Part shown: positions 1 through 5,792 of the stretch, piece after piece
Layout: each line of letters starts with the position of its first letter
Numbering within the stretch: the stretch's first letter is position 1
Made by a program: the position numbers and the translations under genes
Notes under the pieces: generated by a model
Seen by the model: the letters and a program-made list of their open reading frames with translations, nothing else
Told to the model about the DNA's origin: nothing
Databases searched by the model: none
From: Alphaproteobacteria bacterium
Lineage (GTDB): Bacteria; Pseudomonadota; Alphaproteobacteria; Rhizobiales; Aestuariivirgaceae
Reading direction: 5' to 3'
Length of the DNA: 6,329 nt
Assembly (NCBI GenBank): GCA_005884715.1
Contig: VAZZ01000125.1
Location: 1 to 6,329 of the forward strand

Positions 1-371
1 CGATGCTGCATTTCTTCATCAACACGGCGAAGTGGCAAAAGCTGCCGAAGAACTATCGGGCGATCCTCACCGCGGCGGCAGCCAAGGCCAATGTCGAGAT
101 GCAGGCGAAATACGATCACCTCAATCCGGGCGCACTGAGGAAACTCCTCGCCCAGGCCGCCAAGCTCAGGCCTTTTTCGGGCGAGATCCTCGAAGCCTGC
201 TTCAGGGCAGCGAACGAGACCTATGCCGAGATCGGCAAGACCAACGCAGAGTTCAAGAAGATCCATGATGCGATAATGGCCTATCGCAACGATGCCTTCT
301 TATGGGAGCAGGTAACGGACGGGACCTTCGACAATTTCATGATGAGCCAGCAAAGGAAGAAGATGCTGTGA
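1..371 (+). CDS. dctP: TRAP transporter solute-binding protein, DctP/TakP-like (C-terminal part, 5' end outside window)
   Basis: This is the last 122 codons or so of a periplasmic TRAP binding protein, which captures an organic acid and delivers it to the DctQ-DctM membrane complex. The reading frame is open to the left edge, so the ATG at position 3 is an internal Met. The visible part has the family's C-terminal pattern: LHFFINTAKWQKLPKNYRAI, then a helix-rich stretch, then an ending of the form YRNDAFLWEQVTDGTFDNFM, typical of the mannitol/chloroaromatic and 2-oxoacid (TakP) branch. In TakP the C-terminal helices form a domain-swapped dimer. The stop is TGA at 369-371. A double-hairpin repeat begins 20 bp downstream and may end transcription. 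The membrane subunits lie on the opposite strand and face this gene, which is unusual. The family call is firm; the substrate and the pairing with the neighbouring dctQM are inferred. Confidence 0.87.
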   Translation, partial: MLHFFINTAKWQKLPKNYRAILTAAAAKANVEMQAKYDHLNPGALRKLLAQAAKLRPFSGEILEACFRAANETYAEIGKTNAEFKKIHDAIMAYRNDAFLWEQVTDGTFDNFMMSQQRKKML

Positions 372-391
372 AGATTCTCGCAGAGTTTTCC

Positions 392-443
392 CCCTCTCCC
401 GTTGCGAAGCAATGGGAGAGGGTGGCCGAAGGCCGGGTGAGGG
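392..443 (+). repeat. Double-hairpin palindromic repeat, copy 1
   Basis: The first hairpin has 9-bp arms CCCTCTCCC (392-400) and GGGAGAGGG (414-422). It is continued inward by GTTGC/GCAAT with one G-T pair around a GAA loop. A single T is followed by a second hairpin, GGCC-GAA-GGCC (424-434), and a tail GGGTGAGGG. The element starts 20 bp after the dctP stop. There is no T-tract, so it is not a classical intrinsic terminator, although it could slow or end transcription or protect the 3' end. It matches copy 2 at 524-574 in inverted orientation. Confidence 0.8.
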
Positions 444-523
444 CTCTCTCTTCTTACACTAAGTAGTTTGCCGACTAAGGAATCCAGCAACCCCTGATGC
501 ATGGGACGCATGTGAGCAAAGAT

Positions 524-574
524 CCCTCATCCGCCCTTCGGGCACCTTCTCCCACGCTTCGCGCGGGAGAAGGG
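524..574 (-). repeat. Double-hairpin palindromic repeat, copy 2 (inverted relative to copy 1)
   Basis: Read on the minus strand, this has the same architecture as copy 1 with compensating changes. A CCTTCTCCC/GGGAGAAGG stem (545-553 with 565-573) closes over a GCG-GAA-GCG-like tip. A small GCCC-GAA-GGGC hairpin (533-543) and a tail GGATGAGGG follow. Both hairpins keep the GAA loop while the stem bases differ, which suggests that structure is conserved. It lies downstream of dctM, so each of the two convergent genes is followed by one copy in its own sense. The 80 bp between the copies hold no recognisable gene. Confidence 0.78.
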
Positions 575-601
575 AAACTGGGAGAGAGCTTGGGGTCCAA
601 A

Positions 602-2533
602 TCAATCGAACGACGGCGGGGCGGTGGCACCGCCATTTTCGTCGGTCGGCACCGTGATCTCGATCGAATTGGGATCGACCACCGGACCTCCGCCCTTGTA
701 ATGCATGATCATCGCCGGGAAGAGCATGGCAAGCGCCACCATGATGAGCTGGATCAGGACGAAAGGCACAGCACCCCAATAGATCTGGCCGGTGGTGACT
801 GGCTGAAGCCTGGCCCCGGTGAGGCGGTCCTTGTAAGGCTGCCGCGGCGCCACCGAGCGCAGATAGAACAACGCGAAGCCGAAGGGCGGATGCATGAAGC
901 TCGTCTGCATGTTGATGCCAAGCAACACGCCGAACCAGATGAGATCGACGCCGAGAGCATCCGCCGGGCCCGCCAGCAAGGGCACGATGATGAAAGCGAG
1001 CTCGAAAAAATCGAGGAAGAAGGCGAGGAAGAAGACGAGGAGATTGACGAAGACGAGAAAGCCGAGCTGGCCGCCCGGCAGGCTGACGAGCAAATGCTCC
1101 ACCCATTTGTGACCATCGACACCATAGAAGGTGAGCGAGAAGACGCGTGCACCGATGAGGATGAAGATCACGAAAGCGGAAAGATTGGTGGTCTGCTCGA
1201 GTGCCTGGCGCAGCAAGCTGAAATCAAGCTTGCGCCGGGCGAGCGCCAGCAGCAGGGCGCCGGTCGCTCCCATGGCGCCGCCCTCGGTCGGCGTGGCGAC
1301 GCCCTGGAAGATGGTGCCGAGAACGAGGAAGATGAGGATGAGCGGCGGCAGAAGATCAGCGACGATCTTCCACACCGCCCCCGGCACCGGGCGCGACGGC
1401 GCATTGAGAAGCGACAAGCCGGCGCCGATGAGACCGATAAGAGCGACAAAATAAGCCCACTGGGCGGCGATCCAGACGATGAGGTCGATAAGGAAGCTCA
1501 AACCGCGCTCGGAGAGCTGAGGCAAGGCCAGCCAGCTCTGCTGGAAGGCCCCCGCCGCCTTCCACAGCACACCCAAAGCGAGGAAAAGGAATAGCGCGCC
1601 GAGGATGGTGGCGATGAGCCTCGGCACATAACGCAGACAAGCGACATAGATAAGATAGACGGCGGCAAGGAAGCCCAGCATGGCCAGCATGCGGGCAGCC
1701 TCGCTGAGGAAGCGCGCCTCGAGCCATTCGCTCGCCCCTGCGAAGAACCCATCGAATATGTCGATGGCGAGCTTGGGAGCGAAAAGCACGATCATGCCCC
1801 ATAGAATGAGCACCAGCGGAAAAGCGATGGCAGTGATCACCGGTCGGTAATCCGCACCTTCGCCGAAGGAACGCGCTTTCGCCGGTAAAGCGGGCGCCGA
1901 TTTCGGGAAGACCATCGTCATGAGGAAGACATAGGCCATATAGAGAAGGGTGAGCACGATTCCCGGAATGATGGCGCCCTTGTACATGTCGCCGACCGAG
2001 CGGCCGAGCTGGTCGGCGAGGATGATGAGGACAAGGCTCGGCGGGATGATCTGGGCGAGCGTGCCGGAGGCAGCGATGACACCCGAAGCCAGGCGCCGGT
2101 CATAGCCATAGCGCAGCATGATCGGCAGCGAGATCAATCCCATGGCGATAACCGAAGCCGCGACGACGCCGGTGGTGGCGGCAAGCAATGCGCCGACGAA
2201 AACCACCGCATAGGCGACGCCGCCCCTGACCGGACCGAAGAGCTTGCCCGCCGTGTCGAGCAAGTCCTCGGCCATGCCGGATCGTTCGAGAATCAGGCCC
2301 ATGAAGGTGAAGAAGGGAATGGCGAGCAAGGTCTCGTTCGATATGATGCCGAAGATGCGATCAGGCAGCGCCTGCAGCAAATTCGTCGAGAACAGACCGA
2401 GATAGATGCCAAGCGCGCCGAAGCCCAGGCCGACAAAGGCGAGCGAGAAGGCGACCGGATAGCCGAGCAGCAGGAAGATCACCAGTGCGGCGAACATGAT
2501 CGGCGCCATGTTGTCGATGAGGAAGGCAGTCAT
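602..2533 (-). CDS. dctM: TRAP transporter large permease, DctM family (mannitol/chloroaromatic type, long form)
   Basis: This is the large inner-membrane subunit, which carries out ion-coupled transport of the substrate handed over by the binding protein. The product has 643 residues, against roughly 425 for a standard DctM. The N-terminal half shows the family motif GTLAQIIPPSLVLIILADQ (157-175). The C-terminal half shows GVATPTEGGAMGATGALL (411-428) and MHPPFGFALFYLRSVAP (547-563). Between them, about residues 215-390, is extra sequence with several more hydrophobic helices, seen in the mannitol/chloroaromatic branch. The tail after residue 611 is polar. The start ATG is preceded by AAGGGAGG nine bases upstream. 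The gene begins 17 bp after the dctQ stop, so the two are surely co-transcribed and probably translationally coupled. The stop is TGA. The family is near certain; the substrate is unknown. Confidence 0.95.
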   Translation of the reverse strand: MTAFLIDNMAPIMFAALVIFLLLGYPVAFSLAFVGLGFGALGIYLGLFSTNLLQALPDRIFGIISNETLLAIPFFTFMGLILERSGMAEDLLDTAGKLFGPVRGGVAYAVVFVGALLAATTGVVAASVIAMGLISLPIMLRYGYDRRLASGVIAASGTLAQIIPPSLVLIILADQLGRSVGDMYKGAIIPGIVLTLLYMAYVFLMTMVFPKSAPALPAKARSFGEGADYRPVITAIAFPLVLILWGMIVLFAPKLAIDIFDGFFAGASEWLEARFLSEAARMLAMLGFLAAVYLIYVACLRYVPRLIATILGALFLFLALGVLWKAAGAFQQSWLALPQLSERGLSFLIDLIVWIAAQWAYFVALIGLIGAGLSLLNAPSRPVPGAVWKIVADLLPPLILIFLVLGTIFQGVATPTEGGAMGATGALLLALARRKLDFSLLRQALEQTTNLSAFVIFILIGARVFSLTFYGVDGHKWVEHLLVSLPGGQLGFLVFVNLLVFFLAFFLDFFELAFIIVPLLAGPADALGVDLIWFGVLLGINMQTSFMHPPFGFALFYLRSVAPRQPYKDRLTGARLQPVTTGQIYWGAVPFVLIQLIMVALAMLFPAMIMHYKGGGPVVDPNSIEITVPTDENGGATAPPSFD

Positions 2534-2541
2534 GATGCGAA

Positions 2542-2551
2542 GCCTCCCTTC
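2542..2551 (-). promoter_or_regulatory. Ribosome binding site of dctM
   Basis: On the minus strand AAGGGAGG lies about nine bases before the dctM ATG and touches the TAG stop of dctQ. A ribosome ending dctQ therefore sits on the dctM binding site, which fits translational coupling. Confidence 0.7.
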
Positions 2552-3108
2552 TATTCAAGCGGCTCGAGCGGCGCATGATGGCCATGATGGGGATGCGGAT
2601 CGGGGATCAGTCCCTTCATGACGGCAATGCGCTTGATGAGCTCGGAGACGCCCTGGATGAAAAGCGCGAAGAAACCGGCGAGGATGAAGGCACGGGTCGG
2701 CCAGACGATGAGGCCGCCGGCCGAACCCGACATCTCGCCTGAGCGCAGCGCATAGAGAACGAAGGGCACGCTCTCATAGACCATGAGGAGGGTGAAGGGC
2801 AGGAGCATGACCACATGACCGAAAATGTCGATCCAGTTGCGGATGTTCTGCGACAGGCGGCCGGAAATGATGTCGATGCGGATATGCTCGTTCTTCTGCA
2901 AGGTATAGGCTGAGGCCAGCATGAAGACCGCGCCGAACAGATACCATTGCAGTTCGAGCCAGGCATTGGAACTTATGTCGAAGGCCTTGCGGATGATCGC
3001 ATTGACGGCCGAGACCAGGATGGCGGCCAGGATCAGCCAGATGATATGGCGGCCGATGAAAGCCGTCACCGCATCGATCGCGCGGCTCAGTGCGAGCAAT
3101 CCGCTCAT
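2551..3108 (-). CDS. dctQ: TRAP transporter small permease, DctQ family
   Basis: This is the small membrane subunit that pairs with DctM and helps dock the binding protein. I place the start at the ATG ending at 3108, giving 185 residues from MSGLLALSRAIDAVTAF. AAGGGGAAA stands about ten bases upstream, and the further upstream extension (to 3201) is polar, arginine-rich and runs through the promoter region. There are four hydrophobic segments, near residues 15-35, 52-70, 95-115 and 132-152. The signature LQWYLFGAVFMLASAYTLQK followed by NEHIRIDI (about 53-80) is diagnostic of DctQ. The protein ends in a short His-rich tail, DPHPHHGHH. It is the first gene of a dctQ-dctM pair reading away from mmcB. 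The subunit call is secure. Confidence 0.93.
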   Translation of the reverse strand: MSGLLALSRAIDAVTAFIGRHIIWLILAAILVSAVNAIIRKAFDISSNAWLELQWYLFGAVFMLASAYTLQKNEHIRIDIISGRLSQNIRNWIDIFGHVVMLLPFTLLMVYESVPFVLYALRSGEMSGSAGGLIVWPTRAFILAGFFALFIQGVSELIKRIAVMKGLIPDPHPHHGHHAPLEPLE

Positions 3109-3111
3109 ATG

Positions 3112-3124
3112 GTCGTTTCCCCTT
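3112..3124 (-). promoter_or_regulatory. Ribosome binding site of dctQ, decides the start
   Basis: On the minus strand, AAAAAGGGGAAA precedes the ATG ending at 3108 at a normal distance. No comparable site precedes the longer open frame that begins at 3201, which supports the 185-residue protein. Confidence 0.6.
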
Positions 3125-3161
3125 TTTGTCAGCAGCGAGCATGCGCCCGCTCTCGCCCGGG

Positions 3162-3192
3162 TTGACCGGGTCGTCGATTTGAGGCGAAACAT
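3162..3192 (+). promoter_or_regulatory. Candidate mmcB promoter
   Basis: TTGACC at 3162-3167 is a good -35 hexamer for an alphaproteobacterial housekeeping sigma factor. The matching -10 is weak: 17-19 bp downstream lies GCGAAACAT. The -10 region would fall inside the left arm of the inverted repeat at 3183-3210. No LexA box of the alphaproteobacterial type (GTTC, seven bases, GTTC) is present between 3109 and 3237. Confidence 0.35.
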
Positions 3193-3210
3193 TAGAGGCA
3201 AAGTTTCGCC
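3183..3210. promoter_or_regulatory. Perfect inverted repeat between divergent genes, candidate operator
   Basis: GGCGAAAC (3183-3190) and GTTTCGCC (3203-3210) are perfect 8-bp arms around a 12-bp AT-richer spacer. The arms repeat every 20 bp, about two helical turns, as for a dimeric regulator binding one DNA face. The repeat lies in the 129-bp region from which dctQM and mmcB diverge and overlaps candidate promoter elements for both. There is no T-tract, so it is unlikely to be a terminator. The binding protein is unknown, and no regulator gene lies beside it in the window. Confidence 0.5.
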
Positions 3211-3215
3211 GGCAA
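3187..3215 (-). promoter_or_regulatory. Candidate dctQM promoter
   Basis: On the minus strand TTGCCG (3210-3215) stands 17 bp before ATGTTT (3187-3192), with TAATGT as an alternative -10 at shorter spacing. The hexamers are imperfect, so this is a suggestion only. Both lie within or touch the inverted repeat at 3183-3210, as expected if that repeat is an operator. Confidence 0.3.
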
Positions 3216-3237
3216 AAGCCTGAATCGAGTACCGTGC

Positions 3238-3693
3238 ATGCTACCTTCGATTAAGCCCGACGGGCGCCAGTCCGCCACCGCCGCCGCCATCCAGAAAGGC
3301 GTGTGCCGGCATCTGCGCGCCGCGGGCTTCGCGACCTTGACCGAATTCACTCTTGCGTCAGGCAGGCGGGTCGATGTCATGGGGCTGTCGCCGTCGGGGC
3401 ACATCTGGATCATCGAGATCAAGTCCTCGCTCGAGGATTTCCGCGCCGATCTCAAATGGCCGGAATACCGCGATTTCTGCGACCGGCTGTATTTCGCCAT
3501 CACCACTGATCTTCAGCCTGAGATCATGCCAGCGGAAGCCGGCCTCATCATCGCCGACGCCTGGGGCGCTGAGGTGCAGCGCGACCCGGCCGAGCATCTC
3601 CTGCATGCCTCGCGGCGCAAGGCCATGACGCTCTCCTTCGCGCGGGCCGCGGCGCTCAGGCTGCACGGGCTTTATGATCCGGAGATGATATAG
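3238..3693 (+). CDS. mmcB: MmcB-family DNA repair protein (PD-(D/E)XK nuclease-like)
   Basis: The 151-residue product matches the MmcB family (formerly DUF1052), a small alphaproteobacterial protein. In Caulobacter its loss raises sensitivity to the DNA cross-linker mitomycin C. The nuclease-like core is visible: Asp46 in GRRVDVMGL, then Glu60 and Lys62 in HIWIIEIKSS, which together give the D...ExK arrangement. It continues through SLEDFRADLKWPEYRDFCDR and a closing strand near AGLIIADAWGAEV (101-113). Length is normal for the family and the gene looks intact. The ATG at 3238 has no strong ribosome binding site, but the conserved region begins soon after it. Caulobacter mmcB is SOS-controlled; I see no matching LexA box here. 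The gene converges on the actR remnant. The family is confident; the enzymatic activity is inferred from the fold motif. Confidence 0.9.
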   Translation: MLPSIKPDGRQSATAAAIQKGVCRHLRAAGFATLTEFTLASGRRVDVMGLSPSGHIWIIEIKSSLEDFRADLKWPEYRDFCDRLYFAITTDLQPEIMPAEAGLIIADAWGAEVQRDPAEHLLHASRRKAMTLSFARAAALRLHGLYDPEMI

Positions 3694-3713
3694 GGCTGCA
3701 CGCCCTCCATTTC

Positions 3714-3813
3714 GTCATCCCGGCGCAAGCCGGGACCCATTAAATTCTCTCCACGCGAGCAGCGCCGCCCGGTTGATTCTATTCAGGGGATCCCGGCTTT
3801 TCGCCGGAATGAC
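3714..3813. repeat. Composite palindromic repeat (GTCATCCCGGC family) between convergent genes
   Basis: The left half (3714-3735) reads GTCATCCCGGCG-CAA-GCCGGGA and folds into a CCCGGC/GCCGGG hairpin. The right half (3791-3813) is its near-perfect reverse complement, TCCCGGC-TTTT-CGCCGGAATGAC, with a stem of its own. The halves are 55 bp apart and can also pair with each other over about 20 bp. This fills the 129-bp gap between the ends of mmcB and the actR remnant, and could act as a two-way transcription barrier. Similar elements recur in intergenic DNA of many alphaproteobacteria; I recall this and have not searched. Confidence 0.75.
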
Positions 3814-3822
3814 CGCAAGCCG

Positions 3823-4324
3823 TCATTTCGGCGCGCGCTTGGCGAGGATGCGCTGCAAGGTGCGCCGGTGCATGTTGAGCCGGCGCGCCGTCTCCGAGAC
3901 ATTGCGGTTGCACAATTCATAGACGCGCTGAATATGCTCCCAGCGCACCCGGTCGGCCGACATGGGGTTTTCCGGCAGGGCCGCGCGGGCGCCACCCGAT
4001 CCCGTCAACGCACTATAGACGGCATCGGCATCGGCGGGCTTCGCCAAGTAATCGATGGCGCCGAGCTTCACCGCCGTCACCGCGGTCGCGATATTACCAT
4101 AGCCCGTCAGCACCACCGCCCTGGCATCGGGCCTTGAACGATGCAGCGCCTCGATAACATCGAGGCCGTTGCCATCGCCCAGACGCAAGTCCTTCCGCCA
4201 CGGTTTCGGCCATGCGCACAGAAAAACCGCGCGTCTCCATGGCGCGCGCCAGCCTCGTTAGGAATGGCTTGTCGTCATCCACCAGAAGCAGCGTCAAATC
4301 CTGGGGCACATTCGTCTCGGTCAT
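3823..4324 (-). pseudogene. actR: Broken ActR/RegA/PrrA-family redox response regulator (frameshifting internal deletion)
   Basis: Two adjacent minus-strand frames together make most of one regulator. The upstream frame starts at the ATG ending at 4324 (MTETNVPQDLTLLLVDDD) and runs through RRLARAM-like sequence to AETVAEGLA. It then reads nonsense to a stop at 4094-4096, for 76 residues. The other frame resumes at RLGDGNGLDVIEAL and continues through VVLTGYGN, LAKPADAD and the linker ENPMSADRVRWEHIQRVYE to the Fis-type helix-turn-helix VSETARRLNMHRRTLQRILAKR. It stops at 3823. Compared with ActR/RegA, about 12 residues of the third receiver strand plus the in-frame phospho-accepting Asp (residue 60 or so expected) are missing. 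The joint at 4184-4191 is GACTTGCG, which both flanks would have carried. A deletion of about 44 bp between such repeats explains both loss and frameshift. Expected intact length is about 181 residues. Sequencing or assembly error remains possible. Confidence 0.88.
4184..4191 (-). other. Deletion joint in actR (GACTTGCG)
   Basis: On the minus strand GACTTGCG serves as GGA-CTT-GCG (Gly-Leu-Ala) in the upstream frame and as GAC-TTG-CG (Asp-Leu-Arg) in the downstream frame. The family reads AEGLA before the missing stretch and VVDLRLGDG after it. An intact gene would thus have had this octamer, or nearly so, at both borders, and one copy remains. Position is seen; mechanism is inferred. Confidence 0.6.
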
Positions 4325-4336
4325 CAAGATTACATC

Positions 4337-4360
4337 GTCCTTCCGGACCCCTTATAGGGG
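4337..4360 (-). other. Tandem hairpins between kinase and regulator genes
   Basis: In the 51-bp gap, the minus strand reads CCCC-TATAA-GGGG (4348-4360), directly followed by GTCC-GGAA-GGAC (4337-4348, sharing one base). The GGAAGGA in the second hairpin is the best ribosome binding site for the regulator and lies 13 bases before its ATG (10 before an alternative TTG). Folding would hide it. A start-stop ATG-TAA lies between this site and the true start. The stems are short, so a regulatory role is conjecture. Confidence 0.35.
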
Positions 4361-4375
4361 GTAAGTTCCGCCATC

Positions 4376-5764
4376 TCAAACCCTCCCCTCGGCAGCCTTA
4401 CGCAACGCCACATCGATGCGCGAGCGCGGCCAGGAAATACGCACGCTGGCGCCATGATCGGGATAGGCCCGGTTGGCCAGCGTAACCTGAGCCCCCGACC
4501 GCTCGAGCAGTGTCTTGGCGATGAAGAAACCGAGCCCCATGCCCTCATGGCGCCCGGCGGCATCGCCCGGATCACCCGGACCATAGCCTTTGCGCGAAGT
4601 GACGAAGGGATCGCCTAGCCGGTCGATGATGTCCTGCGAAAAACCGGGCCCGTCATCGCGTATCGTCACGGTGATATCGGATGCCGACCAGCGCGCCTCG
4701 ACATCGACACGGGCGGCGGCGAAATCGGCGGCATTCTCGATCAGATTGCCAAGCCCATAGGTGATGGCCGGATTGCGCTCGAAGACGGGCTCGCCCGAGG
4801 TTTTCAGCCTGCCGTCATCGGCGGCGCGCGCATCGACGGCAATGGTGACGTCCGATCCGCGCAATGGTGCTACGATATCTTCGAGCATCACCGCAAGTCT
4901 GGCCTGCGCCAGGATGGCGTCGGCCGGCGTGTCGCGATTGGCAAGGCGGGAGAGGATCTCGCGGCAGCGCGCTGCCTGGCTGATCAGGAGATCGATGTCC
5001 TCGCCCGTGGGCCCGCCTTGCGGCAATTCGCGCTTCAGCTCCTTGGCGACGAGCGCGATGGTGGCGAGAGGCGTGCCGAGCTCGTGTGCGGCGGCGGCGG
5101 CAAGCCCATCAAGTGCGGAGAGGCGCTGCTCGCGCGCCAGCACCAGTTCGGTGGCGGAGAGTGCGGCCGACATCTGGCGCGCTTCCTCGGCGATGCGGCG
5201 CGCATAGATGGCGGAGAAGACGACGCCGCTCACCAAAGCCGTCCACATGCCGAGGATATAGATGGTCGGCAATTCGAGCGGTGCCGCGGCGAACCACGGC
5301 AGCGGAAAGTGATCATAGGCGAGAAAACTCGCGCAGATGAACGCCAGCGCGCCTAAGAACAACGTCCATTTGATCGGCAGTGACGTCGCCGACACGGTGA
5401 CCGGCACGAGAAAGAGAAAGGCGAAAGGATTCTGCAGGCCGCCGGTCAGATAGAGCAGCAGCGCCAGTTGCAGGATGTCGTAGCTCAGAAGTAAAGCAGC
5501 ATTGCGGTCGATGACGATATTGCTGCGCCAGCGCAAAGTGAGGAAGATATTGAGCCAGGCCGAGAGCGCGATTGCGGCGAGACACCAGCCGACCGGCAGG
5601 TCGAAGCCCAAGATCCAATGCACGCCGGCGACTGCCGCAGTCTGGCCGGCGACCGCGAGCCAGCGCAGGCGCACCAGGGTTTTGAGCCGCAAACCCTGTT
5701 CGCCGATGAGACCCGGAAGGACGCTGCCGCTCTCCGCCGTGTCCATGTTCAGATCCGCCGGCAT
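4376..5764 (-). CDS. actS: Redox-sensing membrane histidine kinase, RegB/PrrB/ActS family
   Basis: This 462-residue sensor kinase of the global redox pathway phosphorylates ActR/RegA when the quinone pool is reduced. About six membrane helices span residues 31-187. The quinone-site heptapeptide GGLQNPF is at 108-114. The dimerisation segment follows, with AAAAAHELGTPLATIAL carrying phospho-accepting His227, then redox-active Cys267 in SQAARCREIL. The His-Cys spacing of 40 equals that of His225 and Cys265 in Rhodobacter capsulatus RegB. The ATP domain has N-box GLGNLIENAADFA (337-349), DDGPGF (370-375), DPFVTSRKG (385-393) and GMGLGFFIAKTLLERSGA (408-425). No key residue is missing. I use the ATG ending at 5764; a second in-frame ATG ending at 5746 is a reasonable alternative, with GGCGGA before it. 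The gene sits 51 bp upstream of the broken actR on the same strand, the usual sensor-regulator pair. Confidence 0.94.
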   Translation of the reverse strand: MPADLNMDTAESGSVLPGLIGEQGLRLKTLVRLRWLAVAGQTAAVAGVHWILGFDLPVGWCLAAIALSAWLNIFLTLRWRSNIVIDRNAALLLSYDILQLALLLYLTGGLQNPFAFLFLVPVTVSATSLPIKWTLFLGALAFICASFLAYDHFPLPWFAAAPLELPTIYILGMWTALVSGVVFSAIYARRIAEEARQMSAALSATELVLAREQRLSALDGLAAAAAHELGTPLATIALVAKELKRELPQGGPTGEDIDLLISQAARCREILSRLANRDTPADAILAQARLAVMLEDIVAPLRGSDVTIAVDARAADDGRLKTSGEPVFERNPAITYGLGNLIENAADFAAARVDVEARWSASDITVTIRDDGPGFSQDIIDRLGDPFVTSRKGYGPGDPGDAAGRHEGMGLGFFIAKTLLERSGAQVTLANRAYPDHGASVRISWPRSRIDVALRKAAEGRV

Positions 5765-5792
5765 GATCTTAATGAATCACCTTTCACGGCCT

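Noticed and set aside
372..601. CRISPR array or small RNA gene in the dctP-dctM gap
   Set aside because: There are only two repeat copies, inverted to each other and self-palindromic, with no regular direct-repeat spacing and no clear promoter plus terminator.
497..1594. Long plus-strand open frame of 365 codons, very rich in Glu, Asp, Arg and Lys
   Set aside because: It is antisense to the dctM membrane helices; hydrophobic codons read in reverse give charged ones. It has no recognisable domain and the dctM frame is clearly the real gene.
2551..3201. Longer DctQ starting at 3201
   Set aside because: The extra 31 residues are polar and arginine-rich, run through the divergent promoter and inverted repeat, and lack a ribosome binding site, whereas the ATG ending at 3108 has a good one.
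4094..4324. Programmed ribosomal frameshift in actR
   Set aside because: There is no slippery run at the joint, and a shift alone would not restore the roughly 14 conserved receiver residues that are missing.
4994..5356. Plus-strand frames antisense to the kinase (for example 5018-5356)
   Set aside because: Low-complexity Arg/Gly/Ala shadows of a GC-rich gene; the opposite strand encodes a full canonical kinase.
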